Notes: generated from the letters alone by a model not told the origin. Shown: positions 23,787 to 32,673, counted from the stretch's first letter. The stretch: 64,000 bases of DNA from Actinomadura livida (GCF_014648675.1 NZ_BMRO01000025.1:1-64000); one strand, 5' to 3'. A program made the numbers and translations.

Positions 23787-26700
23787 ATGCGGGTCGGAGT
23801 CCTTGGGCCATTGGTCGTGACGGACCGGGGCGAGGACATCCGGGTCGGCGGGGCGCGGCTTCGGGTGCTGCTGACCAGGCTGGCGCTGGAAGCGGGGCGG
23901 ACGGTCACCGTCGACGCCCTCGTGGAGGCGCTGTGGCCGGACGGCGGCCCCAAGGACCGGGTGCACGCGTTGCAGGCGCTCGTCTCGCGGTTGCGGCGGT
24001 GCCTGCCCGCGGGGTCGCTGCGTTCGGTTCCCGGCGGCTACGTCCTGGACGTCGAATCCGTGGACGCGGCGGAGTTCGAGCGGCTGGCCAGGAACGGCGG
24101 CGAAGCGCTGCGGTCCGGGGACGCGAAGCTCGCGGTCCCGCTGCTGCGGGACGCCCTGAGCCTCTGGCGGGGGGACGCTCTCGCGGACTCGGCCGGTGTG
24201 CCGTTCGCGGACGCCGCGGCCGTGCGGCTGGAGGCGCTGCGGCTGTCGGCGACGGAGGACCGGGTGTCCGCCGAGCTGGCCACAGGCGCCGCCCCCGGGC
24301 CGCTGGTGGCGGAGCTGGAGGAGCTGGCGGCACGGCACCCGCTGCGTGAGCGGCTCCGCGTCCTGCTGGTCGAGGCCCTGCACGGGGCGGGACGGTCCGC
24401 CGAGGCGCTCGCGGTGTTCGAGAAGTTCCGGGGCGTCCTGTCCGAGGAGCTGGGCACCGACCCTGGACGCGAGTTGCAGGACGCGTACCTGGCCGTTCTG
24501 CGGGCCGTCCCCCGAGACCGGGTGCGCGGGAACCTGCGGGTGGCGGCGACCAGCTTCGTCGGCCGGGAGGACGAGCGCGCGTGGGTCGCGCGGCGCCTCT
24601 GGGAAGGGCGGCTCGTCACCCTCGTCGGCGCCGGCGGCGCCGGGAAGACCCGGCTCGCCACCACGGTCGCGACGGAGCTGGCCGGGCGGTTCCCGGGCGG
24701 GGTGTGGGTCGTGGAGCTGGCGCCGGTCGACGACCCCGGGGAGGTGCCCCGGGCGGTCGCGGGCGTGCTCGGCCTGCGGGACGGCACCACCCTGGCCGAG
24801 GCGCTGTCGGCCGACGAGACGCTGATCGTCCTGGACAACTGCGAGCACGTGGTGGAGGCCGCCGCGCGGCTGGCGGGCGAGCTGCTCGGCACCTGCCCCA
24901 GCCTGCGGGTCCTCGCGACGAGCCGGGAGCGGCTCGGGGTCGACGGCGAGGCGCTGTGCCCCGTGCCGCCGCTCGACGACCCGGCGGCGGCCGCGCTGTT
25001 CGCCGAGCGCGCCGCGGCCGTCCGGCCGGGGTTCACCGGCGACCCCGCGACCGTCGCGGAGATCTGCCGGCGGCTGGACGGCCTCCCGCTGGCGATCGAA
25101 CTCGCCGCGGCCAGGATGCGCTCGATGCCGCTGGACCAGCTCGCCGCCCGGCTCGGCGACCGGTTCCGCCTGCTGAACGGCGGGGACCGCACGGCGCTCG
25201 CGCGGCACCGGACGCTGCGGGCGGTCGTCGCGTGGAGCTGGAACCTGCTGGACGACGCGGAACGCCGGTTCGCCGAGCGGCTCGCGGAGTTCCCCGGCAC
25301 GATCACCCCGGACACCGCCGCCCGCGTCACCGGCCGTCCGGACGCGCTGGACGTCCTCGACTCGCTGGCCGACCGGTCGCTGCTCCAGGCCGTCGAGGGC
25401 GCCGAGCCGCGCTTCCGCATGCTGGAGACCATCCGGGAGTACGGGCGGGAGCGGCTCGCCGAGGCCGGGGGGACCGGGCGGGTCCGGGCCGCGCACGCCG
25501 CGTGCTTCCTGGAGCTGGCCGAACGGGCCGAACCGCATCTGCGCCGTCCCGAGCAGCTCGAATGGATCCCCCGGCTGGCGGCGGAACGCGACAACCTCCT
25601 CGCCGCGCTCCAGTTCGCCACCGAGCGCGGCGACGCCGGAACCGCCGTGCGCCTCGGCGCTGCGCTGGCGGTGTTCTGGATGATCCAGGGCGACCACGCC
25701 GAGGCGGCGCGGCGGTTGCGGGCCGCGCTGCACGTGCCGGGCCGCGAGAGCGTCCCCGAGGACGCGGAGGCGGCCGCGCTCGGCGGCTACCTGTTCAACA
25801 CCGTGATGTCGGGCGGCGACGCCCGCGACGACCCGCTGATCGGCGGGCTTCCCGAGCGGGCCGCGCACCCCCTGGCCGCGCTGGCCGAGCCCGCCGCCGC
25901 GCTGCTCACCGGCGACAACGCGGGCGGCCTGGCCGCGATCGACCGCCGACTGCCCGAGCCCGACCCGTGGACGCGGGCGATCCTGTACCTGACGCGGGCG
26001 ATGCTCAACGGCAACGGGGGCGAGATGGACGCGGCCCACGGGGACATCGCCGCCGCGGAGGCCGGGTTCCGCGAGGCTGGGGAGCGGGCCGGGCTCGCCC
26101 TCACGCTCACCTTCGCGGCCGACACGCAGACCGTCTCCGGGCGGTTCGGCGAGGCCATCGCCACGCTGGAGGAGGCCATCGGGCTCCTGCGCATGCTGGG
26201 ACAGGACGACGCCTGCATGCAGCGCGTCATGCTCGCCGTCGCCCGCGCCCGGTCGGGCGACATGGCGCGGGCGCGGGACGAGCTGGCCGCGATGGTCGCC
26301 CCGGGCGCCGGGACCCCGGCGCGCCACCTGGTGCCCGTCCGGCTCGCCCTGGGCGACCTCGCCCGCCACGCCGGCTCCGCGGCCGAGGCGCAGGAGCACT
26401 ACGACGCCGCCGAACGCGAACTCGACCGCGTCCCGTCCTACCCGCAGTACCGCTCGCTGCTGGAGACCGCGCGGGGCCAGCTGGCGCTCGACCGGGACGA
26501 CCCGGACGCGGCGCGGCGGCACCTGCGCACCGCCCTCACCCTCGCCGTCGGCGCACCGGACATCCCGATCGCCGCCGTCGCCGGCTACGCGGCCGCCCGG
26601 CTGCGCGCCGCCGCCGACCCGCGGGCGGCGGCGGCACTGCTCGGTGCGGCGGCCGTGCTGCGCGGGGCGCCCGACACGCACAACCCGGACGTCGTGCTGG

Positions 26701-26870
26701 TGACCCGGCCGCTGCGCCGGACGCTCGGCGAGCGCGCCTACCGCGCCGCCCGCGACCGCGGCGGCAGCCTGGACGTCCCCGGAGCACTCGCCCTGCTCGA
26801 CGATCAGCTACAGGGGGATCAGCTACAGGGGGATCAGCTACAGGAGCGAGGTCAGGCGCGGCGCCGGTAG
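23787..26870 (+). CDS. SARP/AfsR-like regulator (OmpR-BTAD-NB-ARC-TPR)
   Basis: The 1,027-residue regulator starts with an OmpR-type winged helix (GARLRVLLTRLALEAGRTVTVDALVEALWPD, about 20-95). A BTAD domain follows (LSLWRGDALADSAGVPFADAAAVRLEAL to EELGTDPGRELQDAYLAVL, about 110-240), then an NB-ARC ATPase with Walker A GAGGAGKTRLA near 280 and Walker B LIVLDNCEH, then TPR-like helices to the end. Such proteins switch on antibiotic or stress gene clusters. The ATG at 23787 begins MRVGVLGPLVV, the family start; it has a poor ribosome binding site and lies just after a 16-bp duplication. The C terminus carries a threefold QLQGD repeat. Its last 19 bp overlap the convergent ABC permease gene, whose expression it might control. 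Confidence 0.93.
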   Translation: MRVGVLGPLVVTDRGEDIRVGGARLRVLLTRLALEAGRTVTVDALVEALWPDGGPKDRVHALQALVSRLRRCLPAGSLRSVPGGYVLDVESVDAAEFERLARNGGEALRSGDAKLAVPLLRDALSLWRGDALADSAGVPFADAAAVRLEALRLSATEDRVSAELATGAAPGPLVAELEELAARHPLRERLRVLLVEALHGAGRSAEALAVFEKFRGVLSEELGTDPGRELQDAYLAVLRAVPRDRVRGNLRVAATSFVGREDERAWVARRLWEGRLVTLVGAGGAGKTRLATTVATELAGRFPGGVWVVELAPVDDPGEVPRAVAGVLGLRDGTTLAEALSADETLIVLDNCEHVVEAAARLAGELLGTCPSLRVLATSRERLGVDGEALCPVPPLDDPAAAALFAERAAAVRPGFTGDPATVAEICRRLDGLPLAIELAAARMRSMPLDQLAARLGDRFRLLNGGDRTALARHRTLRAVVAWSWNLLDDAERRFAERLAEFPGTITPDTAARVTGRPDALDVLDSLADRSLLQAVEGAEPRFRMLETIREYGRERLAEAGGTGRVRAAHAACFLELAERAEPHLRRPEQLEWIPRLAAERDNLLAALQFATERGDAGTAVRLGAALAVFWMIQGDHAEAARRLRAALHVPGRESVPEDAEAAALGGYLFNTVMSGGDARDDPLIGGLPERAAHPLAALAEPAAALLTGDNAGGLAAIDRRLPEPDPWTRAILYLTRAMLNGNGGEMDAAHGDIAAAEAGFREAGERAGLALTLTFAADTQTVSGRFGEAIATLEEAIGLLRMLGQDDACMQRVMLAVARARSGDMARARDELAAMVAPGAGTPARHLVPVRLALGDLARHAGSAAEAQEHYDAAERELDRVPSYPQYRSLLETARGQLALDRDDPDAARRHLRTALTLAVGAPDIPIAAVAGYAAARLRAAADPRAAAALLGAAAVLRGAPDTHNPDVVLVTRPLRRTLGERAYRAARDRGGSLDVPGALALLDDQLQGDQLQGDQLQERGQARRR
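26802..26846 (+). repeat. 15-bp in-frame tandem repeat, three units
   Basis: GATCAGCTACAGGGG occurs at 26802-26816 and 26817-26831, with a one-base variant at 26832-26846. It encodes a repeated QLQGD at the extreme C terminus of the SARP protein and ends five bases before the convergent permease stop codon. Confidence 0.9.
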
Positions 26871-27697
26871 GCGTACACGGCCAGCGGGCAGAACACGGCG
26901 AGGAACCCCGCCGACCACAGCAGCGTCGCCGTCGCCGGACCGGCGACGGGCCCGCCGACCAGCAGCCCGCGCGAGGCGTCCACGGCGTAGCTGACCGGAT
27001 TGACCTCGACCCACGCCCGCAACCAGCCCGGCAGCGTCTCGGCCGGGACGACCATGTCCGTCCCGAACGCCAGCGGGAAGATCCCGAGGAACGCCACCGT
27101 CTGGACGATGACCTCCTCCTTGATCAGCACCCCGATCAGCACGTTGACCCAGCCCAGCGCGAAGCCCAGCGCGGTCGACAGCGCGACCGCCGCCACCGCC
27201 GACACCGCATCCGTCTCGACCCGGAACCCCATCAGGTAACCGGTCGCGAACAGCACGCACGCCGCCACGACGTAGCGGATCAGATCGCCCAGCACGATGC
27301 CGGTGAGCGGCGCGGACCGCCCGATCGGCAGGCTCCGGAACCGGTCGAACACGCCCTTCTTGATGTCCGTGTTGATGCTGAGGCCGGTCGACAGCATCCC
27401 CACCAGCAGCAGCGTCATCACCAGGACGCCGGGAAAGACGTACTGCAGGTACTCCCGCGTCGACCCGGCCACCGCGCCGCCGAACAGGTAGACGAACAGC
27501 AGCAGGAAGAGAATCGGCATGAACAGCGCGTCGCTGAGCAGCCCCGGGTTCCGCCGGGTCTTGGTCAGGCTGCGCCCCGCCAGCAGCAGGCTGTGCCGCG
27601 CCAGCCGATGCCCCCGTTCCGGCCGCCTTCCCTCGATCGCTCCCCACTCCCGGCGCTCCTCGGTCAAGACCGCGCCGCGCCCCTCCGCCTCGCTCAT
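26852..27697 (-). CDS. ABC-2 type permease (DrrB-like)
   Basis: The 281-residue integral membrane protein has six predicted helices, including ALFMPILFLLLFVYLFGGAVAG, YVFPGVLVMTLLLVGMLSTGL, and a C-terminal LWSAGFLAVFCPLAVYAY. The motif GVFDRFRSLPIGRSAPL in the second cytoplasmic loop is typical of DrrB/daunorubicin-type exporters. It forms an exporter with the ATPase encoded just upstream, overlapping it by ATGA. GGAGG precedes the start at 27697. The N-terminal 30 residues are charged. The transported compound, probably hydrophobic, is unknown. Confidence 0.92.
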   Translation of the reverse strand: MSEAEGRGAVLTEERREWGAIEGRRPERGHRLARHSLLLAGRSLTKTRRNPGLLSDALFMPILFLLLFVYLFGGAVAGSTREYLQYVFPGVLVMTLLLVGMLSTGLSINTDIKKGVFDRFRSLPIGRSAPLTGIVLGDLIRYVVAACVLFATGYLMGFRVETDAVSAVAAVALSTALGFALGWVNVLIGVLIKEEVIVQTVAFLGIFPLAFGTDMVVPAETLPGWLRAWVEVNPVSYAVDASRGLLVGGPVAGPATATLLWSAGFLAVFCPLAVYAYRRRA

Positions 27698-28647
27698 GCC
27701 GCCTCCTTCTCCGCGTGGTGGCCGGTCAGCGTGAGGAAGACCTCGTCGAGACTGGGCAGGCGGAGCGACAGTTCGGCGACGCCTATCCCGGCGGCCTCCA
27801 GCCGGTGCACGGTCTCGGCGAACGCGCGCTCCCCGTCCTCGCCGACCGGCACGCCCACCACGTCCCTGCGCGGCGTCTCGGCGGCACGTCCCGACACCGC
27901 GTTCAGGATCGCGGCGACCTCGATGAGCCGCCCCGGATCGCGGGGCCGCACGACGATCGTCTGCCCGCCGGTGACCCGCTTCAGCTCCGCGGGCGTGCCC
28001 GACGCGATGACCGCCCCGCGGTCGATGACGGTGATCTCGTCGGCGAGCGCGTCGGCCTCCTCCAGGTACTGGGTGGTCAGCAGGACCGTCCCGCCGTCGC
28101 GGGTCATCGACCGGATCAGCCGCCACGCCTCCTCCCGCCTGCCGGGGTCGAGGCCGGTCGTCGGCTCGTCCAGGAAGATCACGGCGGGGCGCCCGACCAT
28201 GCTCGCGGCGAGGTCGAGCCTGCGCCGCATCCCGCCGGAGTAGGTGGACACCCGGCGCCCGGCGTCCTCCGCCAGCTCGAACCGCTCCAGCAGCTCGGCG
28301 GCGCGGGCCCGTGCCCCGGCCTTGCGCATGTCGAGGAGCCGCCCGATGAGGACGAGGTTCTCCATGCCGGTGAGATCCTCGTCCACGGACGCGTACTGCC
28401 CGGTGAGGGCGATCCTCTCCCGCACCTCGGCGGCGTCCCGCACGACGTCCAGCCCGCAGACCTCCGCCCGGCCCGCGTCGGGCCGAAGCAGCGTCGCCAG
28501 AATCCGCACCGCCGTAGTCTTCCCAGCGCCGTTGGGCCCGAGGACACCGAGCACAGTGCCCGGCCGTGCCGCGAGCTCCACTCCAGCGAGGGCGGTAGTG
28601 GCCCCAAACCGTTTGACCAGGCTCTCCGCCTGAAACGCGTAATCCAT
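27694..28647 (-). CDS. ABC transporter ATPase (DrrA-like)
   Basis: The 317-residue ATPase carries Walker A GPNGAGKTTAVRIL, the Q loop in LTGQYASVDEDLTG, the signature YSGGMRRRLDLAASMVGRP, Walker B VIFLDEPTTGLDP and the H-loop region TTQYLEEADALAD. The C-terminal extension (VRPRDPGRLIEVAAILNAV...LRLPSLDEVFLTLTGHHAE) is typical of the daunorubicin-resistance DrrA subfamily. It powers export with the overlapping permease. The operon lies convergent to a SARP-type regulator, a common arrangement around secondary-metabolite export. Confidence 0.95.
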   Translation of the reverse strand: MDYAFQAESLVKRFGATTALAGVELAARPGTVLGVLGPNGAGKTTAVRILATLLRPDAGRAEVCGLDVVRDAAEVRERIALTGQYASVDEDLTGMENLVLIGRLLDMRKAGARARAAELLERFELAEDAGRRVSTYSGGMRRRLDLAASMVGRPAVIFLDEPTTGLDPGRREEAWRLIRSMTRDGGTVLLTTQYLEEADALADEITVIDRGAVIASGTPAELKRVTGGQTIVVRPRDPGRLIEVAAILNAVSGRAAETPRRDVVGVPVGEDGERAFAETVHRLEAAGIGVAELSLRLPSLDEVFLTLTGHHAEKEAA

Positions 28648-28815
28648 GCCGCCGAGGCTGCCGCGCCCCGCTCACAAACCCCTCACACGTCGCGGATCGC
28701 CTGCTCGGAACATGAATCGGCGGCGGACGCCCCGCTTCGTCCGCCGCCGGATCACGTTCCGGGTCGTTGCCCCGGGGCTTGCTCGACCTCCTGGGCGTCC
28801 ACGGATGTGGTGTTG

Positions 28816-29124
28816 CTACTCGATGTCGTACTTGACCGTCTCGCCCTCGATGGAGGTGACCGTGATCCGCGCGTCGCGGACCCGGACGGAGCGGCCCACC
28901 TGGATGCGGACGCCGCGTGAGCGGTCGACGGAGAAGACGGCCGAGTCGGCGTAGATCTCGGTGATCTTGACGTCCCACTGGTCGATGCTCTGGGTCTTGC
29001 CGGTCCCGGTCGTGGTCACGTGGCATTCACCGCCTCTGCACGTGTGGCTGTTGACCTGGCAGCCGGTCAGCACAAGGGTGGCGCCGAGCATGAGGACGGC
29101 CACGGCGTGAAAGGGACGGGTCAT
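28816..29124 (-). CDS. small secreted lipoprotein of unknown function
   Basis: The 102-residue protein has a signal peptide with lipobox LTGC (Cys about 22): MTRPFHAVAVLMLGATLVLTGCQVN. The short mature domain contains a Cys pair (CRGGEC) and a beta-rich stretch (SIDQWDVKITEIYADSAVFSV, then RIQVGRSVRVRDARITVTSI). It would be anchored to the outer face of the membrane. No known family is recognised. It is a single-gene unit downstream of the phosphotransferase gene, with about 50 bp between them. Confidence 0.75.
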   Translation of the reverse strand: MTRPFHAVAVLMLGATLVLTGCQVNSHTCRGGECHVTTTGTGKTQSIDQWDVKITEIYADSAVFSVDRSRGVRIQVGRSVRVRDARITVTSIEGETVKYDIE

Positions 29125-29177
29125 TTTGCTCCTTACGGTGTGCTCAGATCGTTCGACCCACCGCGAGGAGTTTCGGT

Positions 29178-30491
29178 TCAGCCGGGGAGGGCGAGGTGGC
29201 CGGGGTTGGCCACGGTGAGCTTGTCCACGACGGAGGCTCGCACCGCGGCGACCACCACGTCCCGCCGGTCGTCCAGGGTGCCCTCCCGGATGGCCTTCGC
29301 CAGGTCGGCGTCGGTTACGCAGCCGAGTTTCCCTAGGCGCTCGTGGTGGGCGGCCTTGTGGGTTTCGGCGAGGAGGATCTCCCGGCGCGCTATCCGGAGC
29401 GCCGACATGGCCACGCGCGTGTGGAAGCGGAGCCGGTCGTCGGGCTGCTCGGCCTCCTTGAGGAACGCCCCCACGGCCTCGATCAGGGTGGACGCGTCAG
29501 GCCGGTCATGGGGCGGTGTCGCAGTGGCCTGGACGGTCTCCAGCGGGTCCTGGACGGTCATCGGTTCGGTCAGGCCGAGGGCCAGGAGGAGGTCGTGTTC
29601 CTGCTCGCAGACCCTCCGTCCCAGGGCGGCGAACTCGATGGACGTGTCCGTGCCGCTCAGGAAGCGCTCGGCCTGGTGGCGGCACAGGATCGCCCAGCGC
29701 AGCGTGCCGTAGACCTCCCACCAGCGCAGTTCTTCAGGGGTGGGCGGGGTGCCGCCCGCTTCGGCGTAGCCGGCTAGGAGGTCCTCGCGGGAGCCGAAGC
29801 CGCCGGCGGCGTGCGGTGAGCCGAAGCGCCAGGCCTTCACACAGAGCCAGCCGAGGTCCTCGGCCGGGTCGCCGAGGTGCGTGAGCTCCCAGTCGAGGAC
29901 GCCCGTCACCCCGCTCATGTCGATCATCAGGTTGCCGTTGCGGAAGTCGCCGTGCACGACCGTCCGGCGGCCGGACGCGGGCGGGCGGTGGTCGCGCAGC
30001 CAGCGCAGCGCGAGCTCGACCGTGGGTCGCGGCTCGTCGAAGTCCTCGTAGAGCATGACGAGCAGGGCGAGCGGGTCGTCGTCCGACAGGCCGGGGACGG
30101 GCTCCATCGTGTGCAGCCGGGCCAGGATGCCGCCCAGGTCGCGGGCGAGGCGGCCGCGCACGGGCGCGAACCGCTCGTCGCGCAGGAGGCGGCGGGGGAT
30201 CGTCTCGCCGGACAGCCGGCCCATGATCAGGAAGGGCAGGCCGCCCAGGTCGTCGCCGTGGTCGACCAGCTCCGGGACGGGCACGCCGGCCGCCGCGGCG
30301 GAGGACAGCAGGGCGGCCTCCCGCGCCATCGCGCCGGGATCGAGGGCGCCGGGCCGGTCGCGGCGCAGGATCAGCGGGCGGCCGTCCGCGTCGAACGACC
30401 AGGTCTCGCGGCTGGCGCCGCCCGACAGCCGGACGAGGTCCGACACCGCCGCGCCCAGGCGGGCGGTGAGCTCGGCGTCCAGCGTGCTCAT
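29178..30491 (-). CDS. aminoglycoside phosphotransferase-fold kinase with C-terminal DUF6285-like domain
   Basis: The 437-residue protein has an APH/choline-kinase-like fold: LVRLSGGASRETWSFDADGRPLILRR, LPFLIMGRLSGETIPRR, the catalytic loop VVHGDFRNGNLMID and the metal site GVLDWELTHLGDPAEDLGWL. It is of the acyl-CoA dehydrogenase-associated (FadE36-like) type, not a resistance enzyme. The last ~120 residues (LIEAVGAFLKEAEQPDDRLRFH to the end) form a separate helical domain often found as its own gene (DUF6285), so this may be a fusion. It starts at 30491, about 100 bp after the TetR gene on the same strand. Confidence 0.87.
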   Translation of the reverse strand: MSTLDAELTARLGAAVSDLVRLSGGASRETWSFDADGRPLILRRDRPGALDPGAMAREAALLSSAAAAGVPVPELVDHGDDLGGLPFLIMGRLSGETIPRRLLRDERFAPVRGRLARDLGGILARLHTMEPVPGLSDDDPLALLVMLYEDFDEPRPTVELALRWLRDHRPPASGRRTVVHGDFRNGNLMIDMSGVTGVLDWELTHLGDPAEDLGWLCVKAWRFGSPHAAGGFGSREDLLAGYAEAGGTPPTPEELRWWEVYGTLRWAILCRHQAERFLSGTDTSIEFAALGRRVCEQEHDLLLALGLTEPMTVQDPLETVQATATPPHDRPDASTLIEAVGAFLKEAEQPDDRLRFHTRVAMSALRIARREILLAETHKAAHHERLGKLGCVTDADLAKAIREGTLDDRRDVVVAAVRASVVDKLTVANPGHLALPG

Positions 30492-30592
30492 GCGCCGGCC
30501 CCGCGCCGGGCCGCGAGAGGGGCGGTGAACAGGGTGGCGAGAGGGGCCGCCCGAGGGGCGGGGGAGGGGGCGAGGGCGTCCACGGGTCTCCT

Positions 30593-31216
30593 TCAGGTCG
30601 GCAGGCCGAGGGCTCGGACGGTGAGGGCGTCGAGGGTATCGAGGAGGCGTCCGGCGTCCGCGTGGTCCCCCTGGACGAGCCACAGGTACAGCGAGTGGTC
30701 GACCATCGTGGCGAGCGCGCCGGCCGCCAGCTCGGGGTCGAGGTCGGCCGGCACGAGCCCCGCCCGCTGCCAGTGCTCGATCGCCTTCGCCGACCGCGCG
30801 GTCGAGGCGGCCCGGTGCTTGCGCCGCAGCTCCTGGAACTCGCCGTTGAACGTCGCGACCTGCTCGATGATCGCCATCATCTTCGCGTTGCGCAGGTAGC
30901 CCTCGTAGTAGGCGCGGTTGGCGCGGCGGACGCGGTCGGCGGGGGACGGGCCGGCCGCCGGTTCGAGGGCGTGCTCGGTCATGTCCGCGAAGAGCCGGTC
31001 GGCGAGCTCCAGGAACACCGCCTCCTTGGACGGGAAGTAGGTGTAGAAGGAGCCGTAGGCGACGCCGGCGTGCCGGGTGATGTGCGCGACGCGGGTCTCC
31101 GGGAACCCGCGCTCCTCGAACACCTCGCGCGCGGCGGCGAGGAGGCGCTCCCTGGTGCGGGCGCCGCGCTCGGTGAGCGGTGCCTGCTGCCCGCCCGGGG
31201 CGTCGCCGCTGCTCAT
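30593..31216 (-). CDS. TetR family transcriptional regulator
   Basis: The 207-residue repressor has the N-terminal helix-turn-helix ARTRERLLAAAREVFEERGFPETRVAHITRHAGVAYGSFYTYFPSKEAVF and a ligand-binding C-terminal domain. It diverges from the VOC/CMD genes and probably represses both directions from the inverted repeat at 31248-31280. The phosphotransferase gene lies downstream. Start 31216 has GGAAGGGA upstream; 31246 is possible. The ligand is unknown, but neighbours suggest an aromatic, steroid-like or acyl-CoA catabolite. Confidence 0.93.
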   Translation of the reverse strand: MSSGDAPGGQQAPLTERGARTRERLLAAAREVFEERGFPETRVAHITRHAGVAYGSFYTYFPSKEAVFLELADRLFADMTEHALEPAAGPSPADRVRRANRAYYEGYLRNAKMMAIIEQVATFNGEFQELRRKHRAASTARSAKAIEHWQRAGLVPADLDPELAAGALATMVDHSLYLWLVQGDHADAGRLLDTLDALTVRALGLPT

Positions 31217-31239
31217 GGCCGTGGTCCCTTCCGCCGGTC

Positions 31240-31280
31240 TTGACAATCCGATGTTCGGAGGAACAGTATCCGAGCATCGG
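31240..31280. promoter_or_regulatory. TetR operator overlapping a divergent promoter
   Basis: CCGATGTTCGG (31248-31258) and CCGAGCATCGG (31270-31280) form an 11-bp inverted repeat with one mismatch and an 11-bp centre. A plus-strand TTGACA at 31240-31245 and CAGTAT at 31264-31269 (18-bp spacing) flank and overlap the first arm. A TTGACA on the minus strand lies near 31296-31301. A bound dimer would block both promoters. Confidence 0.8.
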
Positions 31281-31360
31281 AAAAGTTGATATGACTGTCA
31301 AGTCAACTGCGGGAGGACGGTGACCGGGACCCGGCTCCGCGCCCGCGGTGAGGAGGTCTC

Positions 31361-31942
31361 ATGACCGGCGGCAACACCGAGTTCGAGCTCGGTGGCATCA
31401 ACCATCTGGCGCTCGTGTCGTCCGACATGAAGCGCACCATCGACTTCTACTCCGGCGTCCTCGGGATGCCGCTGATCAAGACGCTCGACCTGCCGGCCGG
31501 CCTGGGCCAGCACTTCTTCTTCGACTGCGGCGGCGGCGACTGCCTGGCGTTCTTCTGGTTCCCGGACGCGCCGGACCCCGTCCCCGGCATCTCCGCGCCC
31601 GCCGGCCGCCCCGAGCAGGGCGAGCTGCTCAGCGCCGTCGGCTCGATGAACCACGTGGCGTTCCACGTCCCCGTCGAGAAGTTCGAGGACTACCGGCGGC
31701 GGCTCAAGGAGAAGGGCGTCACGGTCAGCCCGATCCTGAACCACGACGACAGCCCGATGGGCATCTCCCCGGACGTGAACGAGGGCGTGTTCGTCCGCTC
31801 GTTCTACTTCCAGGACCCGGACGGGATCCTCCTCGAATTCGCCTGCTGGACGCGGACGTTCGACGAGTCCGACGTCTCCCACGAACCCAAGACCGCCGCC
31901 GACCGGACCATCCCGAAGGACGAGCATGCCCCGACTGCGTGA
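31361..31942 (+). CDS. VOC family (glyoxalase/dioxygenase-fold) protein
   Basis: The 193-residue protein has paired beta-alpha-beta-beta-beta modules: INHLALVSSDMKRTIDFYSGVLGMPLIKTLDL and MNHVAFHVPVEKFEDYRRRLKEKG, ending in RSFYFQDPDGILLEFACW. The two His and final Glu are the usual metal ligands. Extradiol dioxygenases, glyoxalases and epimerases share the fold, so the reaction is open. It starts the divergent operon controlled by the TetR protein and overlaps the next gene by 17 bp. The start at 31361 follows GTGAGGAGG. Confidence 0.9.
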   Translation: MTGGNTEFELGGINHLALVSSDMKRTIDFYSGVLGMPLIKTLDLPAGLGQHFFFDCGGGDCLAFFWFPDAPDPVPGISAPAGRPEQGELLSAVGSMNHVAFHVPVEKFEDYRRRLKEKGVTVSPILNHDDSPMGISPDVNEGVFVRSFYFQDPDGILLEFACWTRTFDESDVSHEPKTAADRTIPKDEHAPTA

Positions 31943-32564
31943 GGTGCCCCGCGCCGAGGTCACCGACGAGCTGATCCTCTTCTTCTACGACCACCTGTTC
32001 GCGCCGGACCGCGACCCGGCCGTCGACCACGGCACCGCCACCGGCTCGCCCGGCGACTGGTGGACGGTCTTCGCCCAGTCCCCGGACGTGTTCCGGCACG
32101 CGGTCAAGGGGTTCCAGCTCTACCGCAGCGCCGACCTCGACCCCGTCCTCCGCGAGCTCGGCCAGTGCCGGGCCGGCTGGGCGCGCGGCAGCCAGTTCGT
32201 CTTCTCGCAGCACTGCAAGCAGATGCGGGCGCTCGGCATGCCCGAGGAGAAGATCGAGGCGATCCCGCACTGGCAGACGGCGGACTGCTACTCGCCGCTG
32301 GAGCGCGCCGTCCTCGCCTACACCGACGGCCTCGTCCTGGACGGCGGCCGGGTGGCCGACGCGATATTCGACGTCCTCCGCGAGCACCTCTCCGACAGGG
32401 AGATCCTCCAGCTCACCTACATCACCTGCATGTACGAGATGCACGCGACGATGTCGCGGGCGCTGCGGGTGGAGTTCGACGATCGTCCCGAGCCGGTCGT
32501 CGAGGTCGCGGCCCCCGAGGGCTACGGCGACCGCGACATCGCCGCCGACCTGACCGGCGGGTGA
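31926..32564 (+). CDS. carboxymuconolactone decarboxylase-like (AhpD-fold) protein
   Basis: The 212-residue all-helical protein resembles the CMD/AhpD family. It has CRAGWARGSQFVFSQHCKQMRALG, where the usual CxxC is replaced by SQHCK so only one Cys remains, and a second repeat AVLAYTDGLVLDGGRVADAIFDVLREHLSDREILQLTYITCMYEMHATM. Family members decarboxylate gamma-carboxymuconolactone or act as peroxidases; loss of the CxxC argues against AhpD-type peroxidase activity. It is translationally coupled to the VOC gene, and both probably act on the same ring-cleavage type intermediate. Confidence 0.88.
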   Translation: MPRLREVPRAEVTDELILFFYDHLFAPDRDPAVDHGTATGSPGDWWTVFAQSPDVFRHAVKGFQLYRSADLDPVLRELGQCRAGWARGSQFVFSQHCKQMRALGMPEEKIEAIPHWQTADCYSPLERAVLAYTDGLVLDGGRVADAIFDVLREHLSDREILQLTYITCMYEMHATMSRALRVEFDDRPEPVVEVAAPEGYGDRDIAADLTGG

Positions 32565-32673
32565 GGGCCGGCCGCCGTCCTCGGGGCCCGGTGCAGGCCC
32601 GGTCCGCCGCGCTTGACGGCGAAGTCGACCGCGGGGAAAAGAAGCCGTGGCACTCGTTTTTCTGGTGGCTTGA

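Noticed and set aside
22272..26681. A very long minus-strand open frame opposite the ECF42 and SARP genes
   Set aside because: It mirrors codon bias of the plus-strand genes; the translation is Arg/Gly/Gln-rich without domains, and the plus-strand products are clearly real.
29178..30491. Aminoglycoside resistance gene
   Set aside because: The APH fold belongs to the catabolic phosphotransferase branch with a DUF6285-like tail; no resistance signature.
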